A stretch of DNA of 64,000 nt from Halolamina sediminis (GCF_001282785.1 NZ_CVUA01000001.1:372001-436000); one strand, 5' to 3'. Counted from the stretch's first letter, positions 34,892-43,667 are shown. Translations and numbers: made by a program. Notes: a model not told the origin generated them from the letters alone.

Positions 34892-36319
34892 ATGGGAACC
34901 GAAAACGAGGGCGGCGCGAACAGGGCGGGCGAGTCCCCCGAGGCGGTCGCGCTGCCGACCGACGCCGACAGCGACACGGCCGTCACCGAGGAGGGGTCGG
35001 AGCTGGAGCGCTCGATCGGGCTGGTCGGCGGCGTCTCCATCGGCGTGGGGACGATGATCGGCGCCGGGATCTTCGTGTTCCCCGGGCTGGCCGCGGGGGA
35101 GGCGGGGCCAGCGGCCGCCGCTTCCTTCGTCATCGGCGCGATTATCGCCCTGCTAGTGGCGCTGCCCGCCTCCGAACTCGCGACGGCGATGCCGAAATCC
35201 GGCGGCGGCTACTACTTCATCTCGCGGGCGCTCGGGTCGCTCCCGGGCGCCGTCGTCGGTATCAGCATCTGGCTGGGGTTGGTGTTCGCGGCCGCGTTCT
35301 ACCTCGTCAGCTTCGGGAGCTACGCCGCCGCGCTGCTCGCGGAGGCCGGCATCCCGATCGGCGGCCTCCCGGTCGTCGACGCGCTCGCGCTGGGGTTCGG
35401 CCTGCTGCTCACCGCGCTGAACCTCTTCGGCACCGAGAACGCCGCGAAGCTCCAGAACTACGTGGTCGGCCTGCTGCTGACCATTCTCGTTATCTTCCTC
35501 GGCTACGGTGGCCTCGACGCGCTGGGCGTGTTCGGCACCACGAGTACGCCCGAGACGTTCATGCCGTTCGGGCTGCTGCCGGTGTTCTCTACCGCCGCGC
35601 TGGTGTTCACCTCCTACCTCGGCTTCGCGCAGGTCGCGACTGTCGCCGGCGACATCAAGGACCCCGGCCGAAACCTCCCGCTGGCGATGGTCGGCTCGGT
35701 GCTGATCGTCGCTGTGCTGTACGTCTTCACCATCTTCGTCGCGACCAGCGCGTTCGGCAGCGGCCGGCTCTCGGGGTTCGGCGAGACCGCTATCGTCGAG
35801 GTGGCCCGCGCGTTCGGCGGCGACCTGGGCGCGCTGGCGATCCTGCTCGGCGGCCTACTCGCGACTGTTTCGAGCGCCAACGCGTCGATTCTCTCCACCT
35901 CGCGGGCGGTGTTCGCGGTCAGTAAGGACGCGCTGCTGCCGCAGTTCGCGAGCCGCGTGAATCTCCAGTACGGCACGCCCCACGTCGCGCTGTCGATGGC
36001 GGGCGGCCCGGTGCTGGTGCTGGTCGCCCTCGGCGAGGTCGAACTGCTCGCGGAGGTGGCCTCCTTCCTCCACTTGGTGATGTACGGGCTGATCTGCGTC
36101 GCGCTGATCGCGATGCGCCGCGACGAGCCGGAGTGGTACGACCCCGAGTTTCGGGTGCCCGCCTACCGGGTTGTCGCGGGGATCGGGGCGCTCGCGAGCT
36201 TCGGGCTGATCGCGTTCATGGAGCGTGAGTCACAGATCATCGGCGCCGCGATCATGGTCGCGGCCGCCGGGTGGTACAAGTACTACGCCGACGACGTGCG
36301 ACTCAGAGGGGTGCTGTAA
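34892..36319 (+). CDS. APC-family amino acid permease
   Basis: 475 residues with about twelve membrane helices. The first helix carries the APC signature [13 protein letters not shown]; further marks are [15 protein letters not shown] and [20 protein letters not shown]. The N-terminal 45 residues are a soluble acidic tail. The stop overlaps the start of a UspA-like gene by one base. Permease plus Usp pairs are common in haloarchaea, where the Usp is thought to sense or regulate transport. Substrate not predictable. Confidence 0.9.
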   Translation: MGTENEGGANRAGESPEAVALPTDADSDTAVTEEGSELERSIGLVGGVSIGVGTMIGAGIFVFPGLAAGEAGPAAAASFVIGAIIALLVALPASELATAMPKSGGGYYFISRALGSLPGAVVGISIWLGLVFAAAFYLVSFGSYAAALLAEAGIPIGGLPVVDALALGFGLLLTALNLFGTENAAKLQNYVVGLLLTILVIFLGYGGLDALGVFGTTSTPETFMPFGLLPVFSTAALVFTSYLGFAQVATVAGDIKDPGRNLPLAMVGSVLIVAVLYVFTIFVATSAFGSGRLSGFGETAIVEVARAFGGDLGALAILLGGLLATVSSANASILSTSRAVFAVSKDALLPQFASRVNLQYGTPHVALSMAGGPVLVLVALGEVELLAEVASFLHLVMYGLICVALIAMRRDEPEWYDPEFRVPAYRVVAGIGALASFGLIAFMERESQIIGAAIMVAAAGWYKYYADDVRLRGVL

Positions 36320-37077
36320 TGATCGAGAACGAACCTACACCCGCGGAGATCATGGCTGAGGCGTCGTTCGCGATCCGCGAGCCGCCGAAAGTGCTCGTCC
36401 CCGTCGAGGTGCTCGAAGGCGAGTCCGTCTCGGCCTCACTGGTCGAGTTCCTCGCGCCCGCCGAGGTGGTGCTGCTTGGCTACCACGTCCTGCCCGAGCA
36501 GACGCCCACCGAGCAGGCGAGCATGCAGTTCGAAGACCGGGCACGTACCGCCATCGACGACATCGCCGCGGCGTTCCGCGAGGAAGGCCGAGAGGTCGAG
36601 ACCCGGGTCGCGTTCACCCACGACCGCGACGCGACGGTCGACCGCGTCGCCGCCGAGACCGACGCCACGGCGGTGCTGCTCCCCAACCCCGTCGGCGCCG
36701 TCGAGGACGTCGTCGTCCCGATCCGCGGCGCTATCGACGTCGATCGACTCGCAGATCTGGTCGCGACGCTACTCGCGGGCCGCGAGGGGTCAGTCACGCT
36801 GTGGGGGATCGACACCGGCGGCGAGTTCGACGCCGCCGCGGCCGTCGAGCGCGCCCGCGAGACGCTGGCCGAGCGCGGCCTCGCGACCGAACGCGTCCAC
36901 ACCGAGATCAGCGAGACCAACTCGCCGGTCCGCGCGGTCGTCGACCGCTCGGGCGAGTTCGACGTGATCGTGATGGGCGAGGGCGGCCCCGGACTACTGG
37001 CCTCGCTGTTCGGCGATGACGCCGAACGGGTCGCCGAGGGCGCCGTCGCGCCCGTGCTCGTCGTCCGTGACCGGTAG
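36319..37077 (+). CDS. UspA-like protein paired with the permease
   Basis: 252 residues, two Usp-like halves. The second half ends DVIVMGEGGPGLLASLFGDD and APVLVVRDR, resembling the Usp nucleotide loop but without the full G-x2-G-x9-G. The first half (VLVPVEVLEGESVSASLVEF) is degenerate. ATG 36319 sits in TAATG, sharing one base with the permease stop, so translation is coupled. Likely a cytoplasmic regulator of the permease, by association. Confidence 0.82.
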   Translation: MIENEPTPAEIMAEASFAIREPPKVLVPVEVLEGESVSASLVEFLAPAEVVLLGYHVLPEQTPTEQASMQFEDRARTAIDDIAAAFREEGREVETRVAFTHDRDATVDRVAAETDATAVLLPNPVGAVEDVVVPIRGAIDVDRLADLVATLLAGREGSVTLWGIDTGGEFDAAAAVERARETLAERGLATERVHTEISETNSPVRAVVDRSGEFDVIVMGEGGPGLLASLFGDDAERVAEGAVAPVLVVRDR

Positions 37078-37078
37078 A

Positions 37079-37678
37079 TCAGGACAGCACGCGGCTCCGG
37101 CGCGTACGGATCATGTGGACCGCCGCCGAGAGGCCAAACACCGAGACGACGAGCAGGCTGGCGACGCCCGGCGACAGCGCAGCGAACGGCGGAAAGCTGA
37201 CGACGACGGCGACCAGGAACACGAACGTGAGCGCCGAGAGACCGAGGAAGTAATCGCTCCAGGGAACGTCGTCCCCGCTGACGATCTCGAGATACGCGTC
37301 CAGCGTCTCCCCCTCCTCTGTCAGGCGGACGTCCCCCCGGTTCTGCTCGTACTCGACGACGCCGTACTCGTCCATCTTCGGCAGGTGTGATTGGTAGAGC
37401 GACGTGTACACCCGTTTGCGCTGTTTGTAGGTCACAGCGGCCTCCTCGACGCCGTTCTCCCACGCCGCGATCTCCGTGGCGAGTTCGCGGACCGTCGCCT
37501 CGTCGTCGGCGTGGCTCCGGAGGTAGTACAGCACCAACCGTCGTCGCCGGTTCGAGAGCAGTTCGAACACGCGGTCCCGCGAAAACGACTGTGTCGGCGT
37601 TTCCGGACAGTGTTCGGAGCTCGGCGGCAGTTCAGCCGTACGATCGGTCGTCTCGTCGACCTGGGTGATCTGTCCCAT
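37079..37678 (-). CDS. DUF7344-type winged-helix protein with two C-terminal membrane helices
   Basis: 199 residues. Core FELLSNRRRRLVLYYLRSH, then VYTSLYQSHLPKMDEYGVVEYE is the haloarchaeal winged-helix pattern called DUF7344. Two hydrophobic segments at the C-terminus (GLSALTFVFLVAVVVSFPP and VASLLVVSVFGLSAAVH) would tether it to the membrane. A similar protein is at 39667-40236. Membrane-bound transcription regulation is inferred. It is convergent with the Usp gene. Confidence 0.82.
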   Translation of the reverse strand: MGQITQVDETTDRTAELPPSSEHCPETPTQSFSRDRVFELLSNRRRRLVLYYLRSHADDEATVRELATEIAAWENGVEEAAVTYKQRKRVYTSLYQSHLPKMDEYGVVEYEQNRGDVRLTEEGETLDAYLEIVSGDDVPWSDYFLGLSALTFVFLVAVVVSFPPFAALSPGVASLLVVSVFGLSAAVHMIRTRRSRVLS

Positions 37679-37980
37679 TCATCTACTCGCCGTACCACTT
37701 TGTGGCAGCCGGCGGTCCCACTGTTATTACGCGACACTCTGTCCCGTTCGGGAACGTCGTCGCACTGTCGGTACGCCCGGTCAACTTATGTGTCGTGTGA
37801 GGCACGTAACGATCCATCGGCGCCAACACCATCAAATATACTGAATTTCACTCCCGTAGTCAATTTTGAGTATCAAAGTGAATCGAATTTCCCACTGATT
37901 AATTATCAGGAACAAAGACATCTGGGTGCCCATACCTATGTACTTCCGGTCGTAGATTAGCTATCGGAGGGTGGTTGAAC
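37679..37980. other. AT-rich divergent promoter region
   Basis: About 300 bases between a DUF7344 gene and a TrmB-type gene. Bases 37830-37960 are clearly AT-rich compared with the rest of the window. Visible dyads are CTGAT-TAATT-ATCAG (37896-37910) and ATACT (37838-37842) with AGTAT (37869-37873). GGAGG at 37966-37970 is the ribosome-binding site of the next gene. No coding potential. Confidence 0.55.
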
Positions 37981-38757
37981 GTGTACTCCGAAGACCCAAC
38001 CGACGACGCGGTGGATCTCCTACAGCAGTTCGGGCTGAAGGAGTACGAGACGAGATGTTTCGTCGCGCTCTCGCAGCTGTCGACCGGCACCGCCAAGCAG
38101 ATCGCCGCGACCGCCGACGTGCCGAAGACGCGGGTGTACGATTCTGTGCGCGTGCTCGAGGCACGCGGGCTCGCGAAGGTCCAGCACACGACTCCGCGGC
38201 GGTTTCGGACCGTCAGTATCGACGAGGCGATGGCGACTCTCCGAGCCCAGTACGAGAACCGGATCGAGCGACTGACTCATGCGCTGGAACGACTCCGAGA
38301 GGAGCAGCCCAGCCACGTTTCGGACACGAAGGAGGTCTGGTCGCTCGTCGGCACGGAGGCCATCCGGAGCCGGGTCGCCCGGCTGATCAACGACGCCGAC
38401 GACGTGGTCGTGGTGATCGTCGGCGACGAGAGTCACCTGACCGACGAGTTGCTCGACAGAATCGACGGGGTCGACGACGTGGAGGTCGTCGTGGTGGTGC
38501 TGACCGGCGAGGCGGAGCGGCGCGTTCGCAAGCACGCGCCACTGGTACGGACAGCCATCTCGACGTTCGATTGGATGCCCGACGGCAGTGGTGCGGGCGG
38601 CGTGGCCGTCGGCACAGTATTGCTCGTCGACGACTCCCACGCGTTGGTCAGCACCATCATGCCGGACGGGGAGGAACGGGCGGTGATCGGCACTGCCCAC
38701 CACAACGGACTGGTCGCGCTCGTCTACCAGCTGACCGACCTCGCGATCGACCGGTAG
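37981..38757 (+). CDS. TrmB-family transcriptional regulator
   Basis: 258 residues from GTG 37981; a TTG at 37975 is in frame, but GGAGG at 37966-37970 is only four bases from it and ten from the GTG. The N-terminal winged helix is LLQQFGLKEYETRCFVALSQ, then IAATADVPKTRVYDSVRVLE. A coiled segment (QYENRIERLTHALERLREEQ) leads to a C-terminal phospholipase-D-like sensor domain (VVVVIVGDESHLTDELLD). TrmB proteins often sense sugars; the ligand here is unknown. Confidence 0.88.
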   Translation: MYSEDPTDDAVDLLQQFGLKEYETRCFVALSQLSTGTAKQIAATADVPKTRVYDSVRVLEARGLAKVQHTTPRRFRTVSIDEAMATLRAQYENRIERLTHALERLREEQPSHVSDTKEVWSLVGTEAIRSRVARLINDADDVVVVIVGDESHLTDELLDRIDGVDDVEVVVVVLTGEAERRVRKHAPLVRTAISTFDWMPDGSGAGGVAVGTVLLVDDSHALVSTIMPDGEERAVIGTAHHNGLVALVYQLTDLAIDR

Positions 38758-38796
38758 GCAGCCGATAACTACGGCGACTCCTGCCGCCGGGGAGGT

Positions 38797-39660
38797 ATGG
38801 GCACTTCGACCGTGAACCGCCTCGAGCGTGCGACCGGGGTCGCGGCACTCAAACATCCCGAGTACACCGGCCCGAACCGCTGCTGGCCCTGTACGCTGTT
38901 GAACCTCGCCATCGCCGCCCTGCTGTCGCTCGCCGTCGCGGCCGCGACGACGCTGTGGGTCCCGGATACGGGCGTCGCGACTCTCACTGGGAGTATCGTC
39001 GCCGTCCTCTCGGTCGTCGTGGTCTACTTCCGTGGCTATCTCGTCCCAGGGACGCCGGCGCTGACTCGTCGCTACTTCCCGGCGTGGCTGCTCGACTGGT
39101 TCGGAAAGCCCCCTGCTCGTACACACACGGCGGTCGACCCCCGAGCGACGCTGGTGTCGATGGGCGTACTCGTCGACGACCTCGCCGCGGAGGACGTCGT
39201 GCTCGACGCCGCGTTCGCAGCAGCGTGGCAGGAGCGTATCACGGCGTACTGGGACGACGAGGACGCGGTTCGGGCGACGGTCGCCGAACTCGCTGGAACC
39301 ACCCGAGACCGTGTGGAGTTCGAGTCCTACCCCGAGATGCTGGTCGCCTTCGACGGCCCGGACCGAATCGCGTCCTGGGAGTCCCGTCCAGCGTGTGTCG
39401 CCGACGCAGCGGCGGCGACGACGCTTCCGGCGTTCGATTCGACGTGGGAGCAGCGCCCGCTCGCGATCCGGGCGGAACTGCTCGGCGCACTCAGGCTGTT
39501 CGTGGAGACGTGTCCGGCCTGCGGCGGGACGGTGTCGCTCCGAACCGAGGTGGTCGAATCCTGCTGTTCGAGCCGGGACGTGATCGCTGCGACCTGTGTG
39601 TCCTGTGACGCCCGACTGTTCGAGGTCGACGCCCCACCGGACCTGCTGGCGGCAGGCTGA
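38797..39660 (+). CDS. Haloarchaeal membrane protein with C-terminal zinc-ribbon-like domain
   Basis: 287 residues. Two membrane helices near the N-terminus (LLNLAIAALLSLAVAAATTL, then IVAVLSVVVVYFRGYL). A soluble acidic middle domain follows. The C-terminus has CPACGG, CCSS and CVSCD, a likely zinc ribbon. GGAGG precedes ATG 38797. It lies among regulators and is convergent with the second DUF7344-type gene. I do not recognise a named family. Confidence 0.7.
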   Translation: MGTSTVNRLERATGVAALKHPEYTGPNRCWPCTLLNLAIAALLSLAVAAATTLWVPDTGVATLTGSIVAVLSVVVVYFRGYLVPGTPALTRRYFPAWLLDWFGKPPARTHTAVDPRATLVSMGVLVDDLAAEDVVLDAAFAAAWQERITAYWDDEDAVRATVAELAGTTRDRVEFESYPEMLVAFDGPDRIASWESRPACVADAAAATTLPAFDSTWEQRPLAIRAELLGALRLFVETCPACGGTVSLRTEVVESCCSSRDVIAATCVSCDARLFEVDAPPDLLAAG

Positions 39661-39666
39661 GCCGGC

Positions 39667-40236
39667 TCACCACCGACCGAGTAGGCGTCGAACCAGTTCA
39701 GTCCACCCTCGGACCGTCTCGACGACGTACCACCGTGCCGCCCAGAGCTGAACGGCGACGGAGGCCGCGAGCACGAGTAGTGAGCCACTGGCCCAGAGCA
39801 GTGGATCCACGGCCGAGACGACCGGCACGTCCGCCATCGAGGTCACCACGAACGTCAGCGCCACCGCCGCGAGCGCGCGGTAGTACTCGTCCCAGGTAAC
39901 GCCGTACGGTGTCGCGACCGACATGTACACGTTCACGTCACTGGCGCGGGGGCGGAGCGACACTTCGGCGGACTCGCGGTCGTAACACACGACGCCCAGT
40001 TCATCCAGTTTCGGGAGGTGGGTCTGGTGGAGCGAGCTGTACACGCTCTCCCGCAGCGCCCGCGGCGGCGGCGACGTGCCGGCTTCGGCGGCGGCGACAG
40101 CCTCCGAGAGTTCCCGGAGACCGATCGTCGTCGGGATCGCGCCGTCGGCCAGTTGGTGCAGCGTCTCCCGTCGCCGACGGTTCGCCAGGATTTCGTAGAT
40201 CTCGGACTCGGGAAGCGTGTTTCGTCTGAGTCGCAT
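39667..40236 (-). CDS. DUF7344-type winged-helix protein with membrane helices (second copy)
   Basis: 189 residues. IYEILANRRRRETLHQLADG and VYSSLHQTHLPKLDELGVVC match the protein at 37079-37678 closely. Two hydrophobic segments follow (ALAAVALTFVVTSMADVPVV and LLWASGSLLVLAASVAVQLW). ATG 40236 is chosen; the upstream frame is antisense to a non-coding gap. It faces the TasA-like locus across a 376-base gap and is its nearest regulator candidate. Confidence 0.82.
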   Translation of the reverse strand: MRLRRNTLPESEIYEILANRRRRETLHQLADGAIPTTIGLRELSEAVAAAEAGTSPPPRALRESVYSSLHQTHLPKLDELGVVCYDRESAEVSLRPRASDVNVYMSVATPYGVTWDEYYRALAAVALTFVVTSMADVPVVSAVDPLLWASGSLLVLAASVAVQLWAARWYVVETVRGWTELVRRLLGRW

Positions 40237-40612
40237 GAGTCGCTTACCCGCCCGTTCGTTTGTACGACCGTGGTTATGGCTGGCGTACCGTCGGCTTCCC
40301 CTCGCCAGCCGGGATTCGTCGACGATTCGAGCGCAGTCGCGTGGTTCTCGACGATCTGGCTCTCCCTGACAAGGTGGTTGCTGTACCCACACGACACGTT
40401 CGGGGGTCCCATCCCGTCGCGATCCGGCCTCGAACGGGAGGTTAGCTGGTCGAACGACGGGTTCGACTGCGCTGCTAGGTCGCTCCCTGCTGTCGATTTC
40501 GTCGTTCGATGGTGGCGTGCTCGCTCGTAACTAATCCCCTCCCAGAAGTTGGTGTCGCTAACCGAGCGAGGGTCCGTCCCGGCGTGGGGCACCCAGCGTT
40601 CGGGAGCAAACC
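40237..40612. other. Gap upstream of the TasA-like locus
   Basis: 376 bases holding the divergent promoter region of the second DUF7344 gene and the leader of the first TasA-like gene. A CGTAACTAATCC stretch about 85 bases before ATG 40613 may be a TATA region. Immediately before the ATG is TTCGGGAGCAAACC, similar to the leaders of the next two genes. A frame of about 85 codons from ATG 40276 is open but has poor codon bias. Confidence 0.5.
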
Positions 40613-42136
40613 ATGACCGACGACGACAACCCGATCCGACTGTCGCGGCGCAAAGTACTAGGAGGCCTCGGCGGTGTCGGCCTCGCCTCTGCAGGTGCGG
40701 GGCTCGGCACCACGGCGTACTTCAGCGACCAGGAATCGTTCACCGACAACTCCCTGACAGCCGGGGAGCTCGACCTCAAACTCGACTACAAGTCCACGTA
40801 CGCGGGCGGCCCCGGGCGTCTCGAGGAGATCGACGCGCTCTACCCCGACTTCGACGTCGAGGAGATCGACGATGGCGTCTACCTCACCGGCGAAGTCCCC
40901 AACGCGGGTGACAACCCCGGCGGATGGCCCGGCGCTATCGAGGACTGGGATCTCTGCGATCCCGAGCTGAACCTCGTCGACGGTGAGGGGGTTCCGGTGT
41001 TCAACCTCGAGGACGTGAAGCCGGGGGACATGGGGGAGGTCACCATCAGCCTCCACATCTGTGACAACCCCTCGTGGCTCTGGATGAGCGGTGAGCTCAC
41101 CGAGAACGCCCAGAACGGCTTCTCCGAGCCGGAGGAGGAGGCGCTTCTGGAGGAGTACGAGGAGCTGCCGGAGGCGGGACAGCTCGCCGATGCCGTCGAC
41201 GTCACGATGTGGTACGACGAGGACTGTGACAACGTCTACGAGCCCGGCGGCGAGGGCGAGCCGGTCTGTGTCCAGCTCGTGCTCGACGCCTCGGGCTCGA
41301 TGAACGGCACTCGGAACCAGCAGACGATCAACGGCGCGAAGGAGCTTGCCGAGCGCATCCTCGACGACGGCCCGGACGGCAGCCGCGTCGGTGTGACTTT
41401 CTTCAGCGCCGACGGCTACGACGAAAGCGCGCAGGTCGTCCAGCCGCTGACGGACGATCTCGCGACCGTAGAGAACGCCATCGACACGCTCCCCGCCAAC
41501 GGCGACAACACCGCGATCGGCGAGGGTATCCAGACCGCACAGAACGACTCGCTGGTCAACTGCGGCGAGGACGAGTCGCCGATCATGGTCGTCATGACCG
41601 ACGGTGGGAACAACGCCGGCACCGACCCCGGCGACGCCGCGGACGCTGCACAGGGTGAAAGCACCGAGATATTCGCCCTCGGGGCTGGTGGCGCCACCGA
41701 GAGTACCCTGGAAGAAATCGCGAGCGACCCCGTCGAGGACCACGTCTTCACGTCCACGACCGACGAGGCCATCGACCAGGCGTTCGCCCAGATCGCGGAG
41801 GTGATCGTCGGCGAGACGATCATTCTCGAAGGTTCGCTCGCCGACGTGATGGCGGAGCTGGAGGAGGGGATCCCCCTCGACGGCAACCGCGCGACCGAAC
41901 AGCGCGACCCGTTCAACGGCGGGGTGACCCAGTGTCTGGGCTTCGAGTGGGAGGTCCCGGCCGATGTCGGCAACGAGATCCAGACGGACTCGGTGATGTT
42001 CGACATCGGGCTCTACGCCGAGCAGTCGCGACACAACGACGATCCGACGAACCCGTTCAACGAGACGGCGACAGCGACCGAGACGCCGACACCGACCACG
42101 ACGTCGACGCCCGGTGGGAACTCCTCGCAGAGCTGA
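40613..42136 (+). CDS. TasA-like secreted protein with inserted von Willebrand A domain
   Basis: 507 residues. The leader has LSRRKVLGG (twin Arg) and ends TTAYFSDQESFTDNSLTAG, the SipW-dependent signal pattern. Residues about 25-215 are the first half of a TasA/camelysin-like domain. Residues about 216-410 are a vWA domain with intact MIDAS: DASGSM (Asp225, Ser227, Ser229), Thr in NTAIG, and Asp330 in MTDGGN. The TasA-like domain resumes (GETIILEGSLADVM) and ends VMFDIGLYAEQSRHN. A Thr/Pro tail follows. In the neighbour at 42241 the same core is continuous, so the vWA is an insertion. Likely fibre-associated adhesin, by inference. Confidence 0.85.
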   Translation: MTDDDNPIRLSRRKVLGGLGGVGLASAGAGLGTTAYFSDQESFTDNSLTAGELDLKLDYKSTYAGGPGRLEEIDALYPDFDVEEIDDGVYLTGEVPNAGDNPGGWPGAIEDWDLCDPELNLVDGEGVPVFNLEDVKPGDMGEVTISLHICDNPSWLWMSGELTENAQNGFSEPEEEALLEEYEELPEAGQLADAVDVTMWYDEDCDNVYEPGGEGEPVCVQLVLDASGSMNGTRNQQTINGAKELAERILDDGPDGSRVGVTFFSADGYDESAQVVQPLTDDLATVENAIDTLPANGDNTAIGEGIQTAQNDSLVNCGEDESPIMVVMTDGGNNAGTDPGDAADAAQGESTEIFALGAGGATESTLEEIASDPVEDHVFTSTTDEAIDQAFAQIAEVIVGETIILEGSLADVMAELEEGIPLDGNRATEQRDPFNGGVTQCLGFEWEVPADVGNEIQTDSVMFDIGLYAEQSRHNDDPTNPFNETATATETPTPTTTSTPGGNSSQS

Positions 42137-42139
42137 ACA

Positions 42140-42180
42140 CCCGTCCACGACCACGCTCCGTGGACGGGGCCGCGAGGCCC
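42140..42180 (+). promoter_or_regulatory. Two hairpins after the vWA gene
   Basis: CCCGTCCAC (42140-42148) and GTGGACGGG (42160-42168) form a perfect 9-bp stem four bases after the stop. It is followed by GGGCC-GCGA-GGCCC (42167-42180), a stem with a GNRA-type loop; the two share two bases and may be alternatives. No T-run follows, so this may be an mRNA-stability or processing structure rather than a terminator. Confidence 0.5.
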
Positions 42181-42189
42181 GGGTCCCCC

Positions 42190-42240
42190 CCGTCGGTTCG
42201 ACTCCGGCGGCGGAGCTTCCCCGCGAGGGGAGCGACAACC
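42190..42240 (+). promoter_or_regulatory. Structured leader A: T-arm-like hairpin plus SD-covering hairpin
   Basis: CCGTCGG-TTCGACT-CCGGCGG (42190-42210), a 7-base linker, then TCCCC-GCGA-GGGGA (42218-42231), then ATG at 42241. The GGGGAG ribosome-binding sequence lies in the second stem. The same layout precedes ATG 43668, with different stem bases. Confidence 0.55.
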
Positions 42241-43575
42241 ATGAAAGACGACAACCCGATCCGACTCTCCCGCCGCAAGATGCTCGGTGGCGTCGGCGCC
42301 ATCGGCCTCGCGAGCGCGGGCGCCGGACTCGGTACGACGGCGTACTTCAGCGACGAGGAATCGTTCACCGACAACAGCCTGACCGCCGGCGAGCTCGACC
42401 TACTCGTCCACGTCGACTACTCGGAGGACCAGGGCAGCTACGCCCAGTACAGCACGCCCGACGGCACGTACATCGACGGCGGCGTCGTCGGCGGCCAGGA
42501 GGACGGTGAACCGCTCCAGATCGAGGTCTCCGACCTGAAGCCGGGCGACTCCGGCGAGGCCGAGTTCTGTTTCTCCATCGTCGACAACCCGGCGTACATG
42601 TGGATGTGCGGCGAGCTGACCGACGACGACGAGAACGGACAGACCGAACCCGAGGCCGAGGTCGACGACTCCGGTGGCGACCCCGGCGAGGGCGAGGGCG
42701 AACTCGCGGACGCCATGCAGGTGACGCTCTCGTACTGCTCCGAGGAGGACGGCGAGACCGTCATCGGTGAGGAGATCGTCTCCGATTCGCTGGGGGACGT
42801 GATGCTCGCGCTCCAGTCTGGCGTCCCGCTCTCCGGCGACGGCGACGCGGACACTCCGATCGACGACCGTGAGCCCTTCGAGGGCGTCGAGTCGGCTTTC
42901 GACGACGAGGAACCCAACACCGCCGAGCAGTGCGTCTGCGTCAGCTGGGAAGTCCCGACCGACGTCGGCAACGAGATTCAGACGGACTCGGTGATGTTCG
43001 ACTTCGAGTTCTACGCCGAGCAGGCCCGCCACAACGACGGCACGACCAACCCCTGCGTCGACGAGACCGTCGTCACGGAGTACGACAACGACTGGAAGGG
43101 CCAGACCCTCGGTAACCCGACCGACGGCAGTGTCTACACCGGCGTCTCCTACGGGGAGGACCAGACCGTCCTGAGCTTCACTTTCGTGGACGACGACGAC
43201 GGCACCGACTTCCTCGACACGGCGGACTACTCCAGTACGAACCTCCCGGTCGCCGTCGACGCCGACGCCGACGGGACCCACGACTGGCAGCTAATCTGGC
43301 AGCCGAACGCCGGCTTCCCGGACGACCCGTTTGGCTACAAGGAGAACACCGGCGGAAGCTACGGTTCGTCCCAGTCGCTCCCGGCCGGGTTCTCCGCGCT
43401 GAAGGTCGGCAACACGATCTCGTTCGGGATCCCGAACAGCGAGCTCTCCTCGACCTTCCGCGTGCTCGGGTACGGGAGCACGGGTGGCGAGGGTCCGGTG
43501 GCGAAGGTCAACGCCGACCCCACGGTCGGCCCGGACTGGTTCAACAGCGCCAACGCGGTGGAGTTCACCGAGTAA
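42241..43575 (+). CDS. TasA/camelysin-like secreted protein with SipW-type leader
   Basis: 444 residues. The leader is nearly the same as that of the previous gene: LSRRKMLGGVGAIGLASAG, then TTAYFSDEESFTDNSLTAG. The core has SDLKPGDSGEAEFCFSIVDN, LADAMQVTLSY and VPTDVGNEIQTDSVMFDFEF plus YAEQARHN. A further C-terminal domain (about 300-444) with VLSFTFVDDDDGTDF and SFGIPNSELSSTFRV is specific to this member. Predicted to be processed by the peptidase at 45557 and assembled outside the cell; this is inferred from TasA and archaeal bundling pili. Confidence 0.85.
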   Translation: MKDDNPIRLSRRKMLGGVGAIGLASAGAGLGTTAYFSDEESFTDNSLTAGELDLLVHVDYSEDQGSYAQYSTPDGTYIDGGVVGGQEDGEPLQIEVSDLKPGDSGEAEFCFSIVDNPAYMWMCGELTDDDENGQTEPEAEVDDSGGDPGEGEGELADAMQVTLSYCSEEDGETVIGEEIVSDSLGDVMLALQSGVPLSGDGDADTPIDDREPFEGVESAFDDEEPNTAEQCVCVSWEVPTDVGNEIQTDSVMFDFEFYAEQARHNDGTTNPCVDETVVTEYDNDWKGQTLGNPTDGSVYTGVSYGEDQTVLSFTFVDDDDGTDFLDTADYSSTNLPVAVDADADGTHDWQLIWQPNAGFPDDPFGYKENTGGSYGSSQSLPAGFSALKVGNTISFGIPNSELSSTFRVLGYGSTGGEGPVAKVNADPTVGPDWFNSANAVEFTE

Positions 43576-43621
43576 AGCCCGACGACCACCTCCCACACCG
43601 GATCCGCGCGGGTGGCCGGGA

Positions 43622-43667
43622 CGGCGGTTCGACTCCGCCGGTGGGGTTCCCGTAGGGGAGACCAACC
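43622..43667 (+). promoter_or_regulatory. Structured leader B
   Basis: CGGCGG-TTCGACT-CCGCCG (43622-43640), 7-base linker, TCCC-GTAG-GGGA (43648-43659), then ATG 43668. Loop TTCGACT and linker length are the same as in leader A, while stem bases differ but pair. Confidence 0.55.

Noticed and set aside
37838-37873. ATACT/AGTAT dyad as a TrmB operator
   Set aside because: The known haloarchaeal TrmB motif has a gap of about 7-8 bases; here it is 26.
40276-40530. Open frame of about 84 codons upstream of the TasA-like locus
   Set aside because: Trp/Arg/Ser-rich, not acidic, no ribosome-binding site or similarity to anything I recognise.
42190-42210. T-arm-like stem-loop with TTCGACT as part of a tRNA
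   Set aside because: There is no matching acceptor stem or anticodon arm here or at 43622-43640. It is treated as a leader hairpin.
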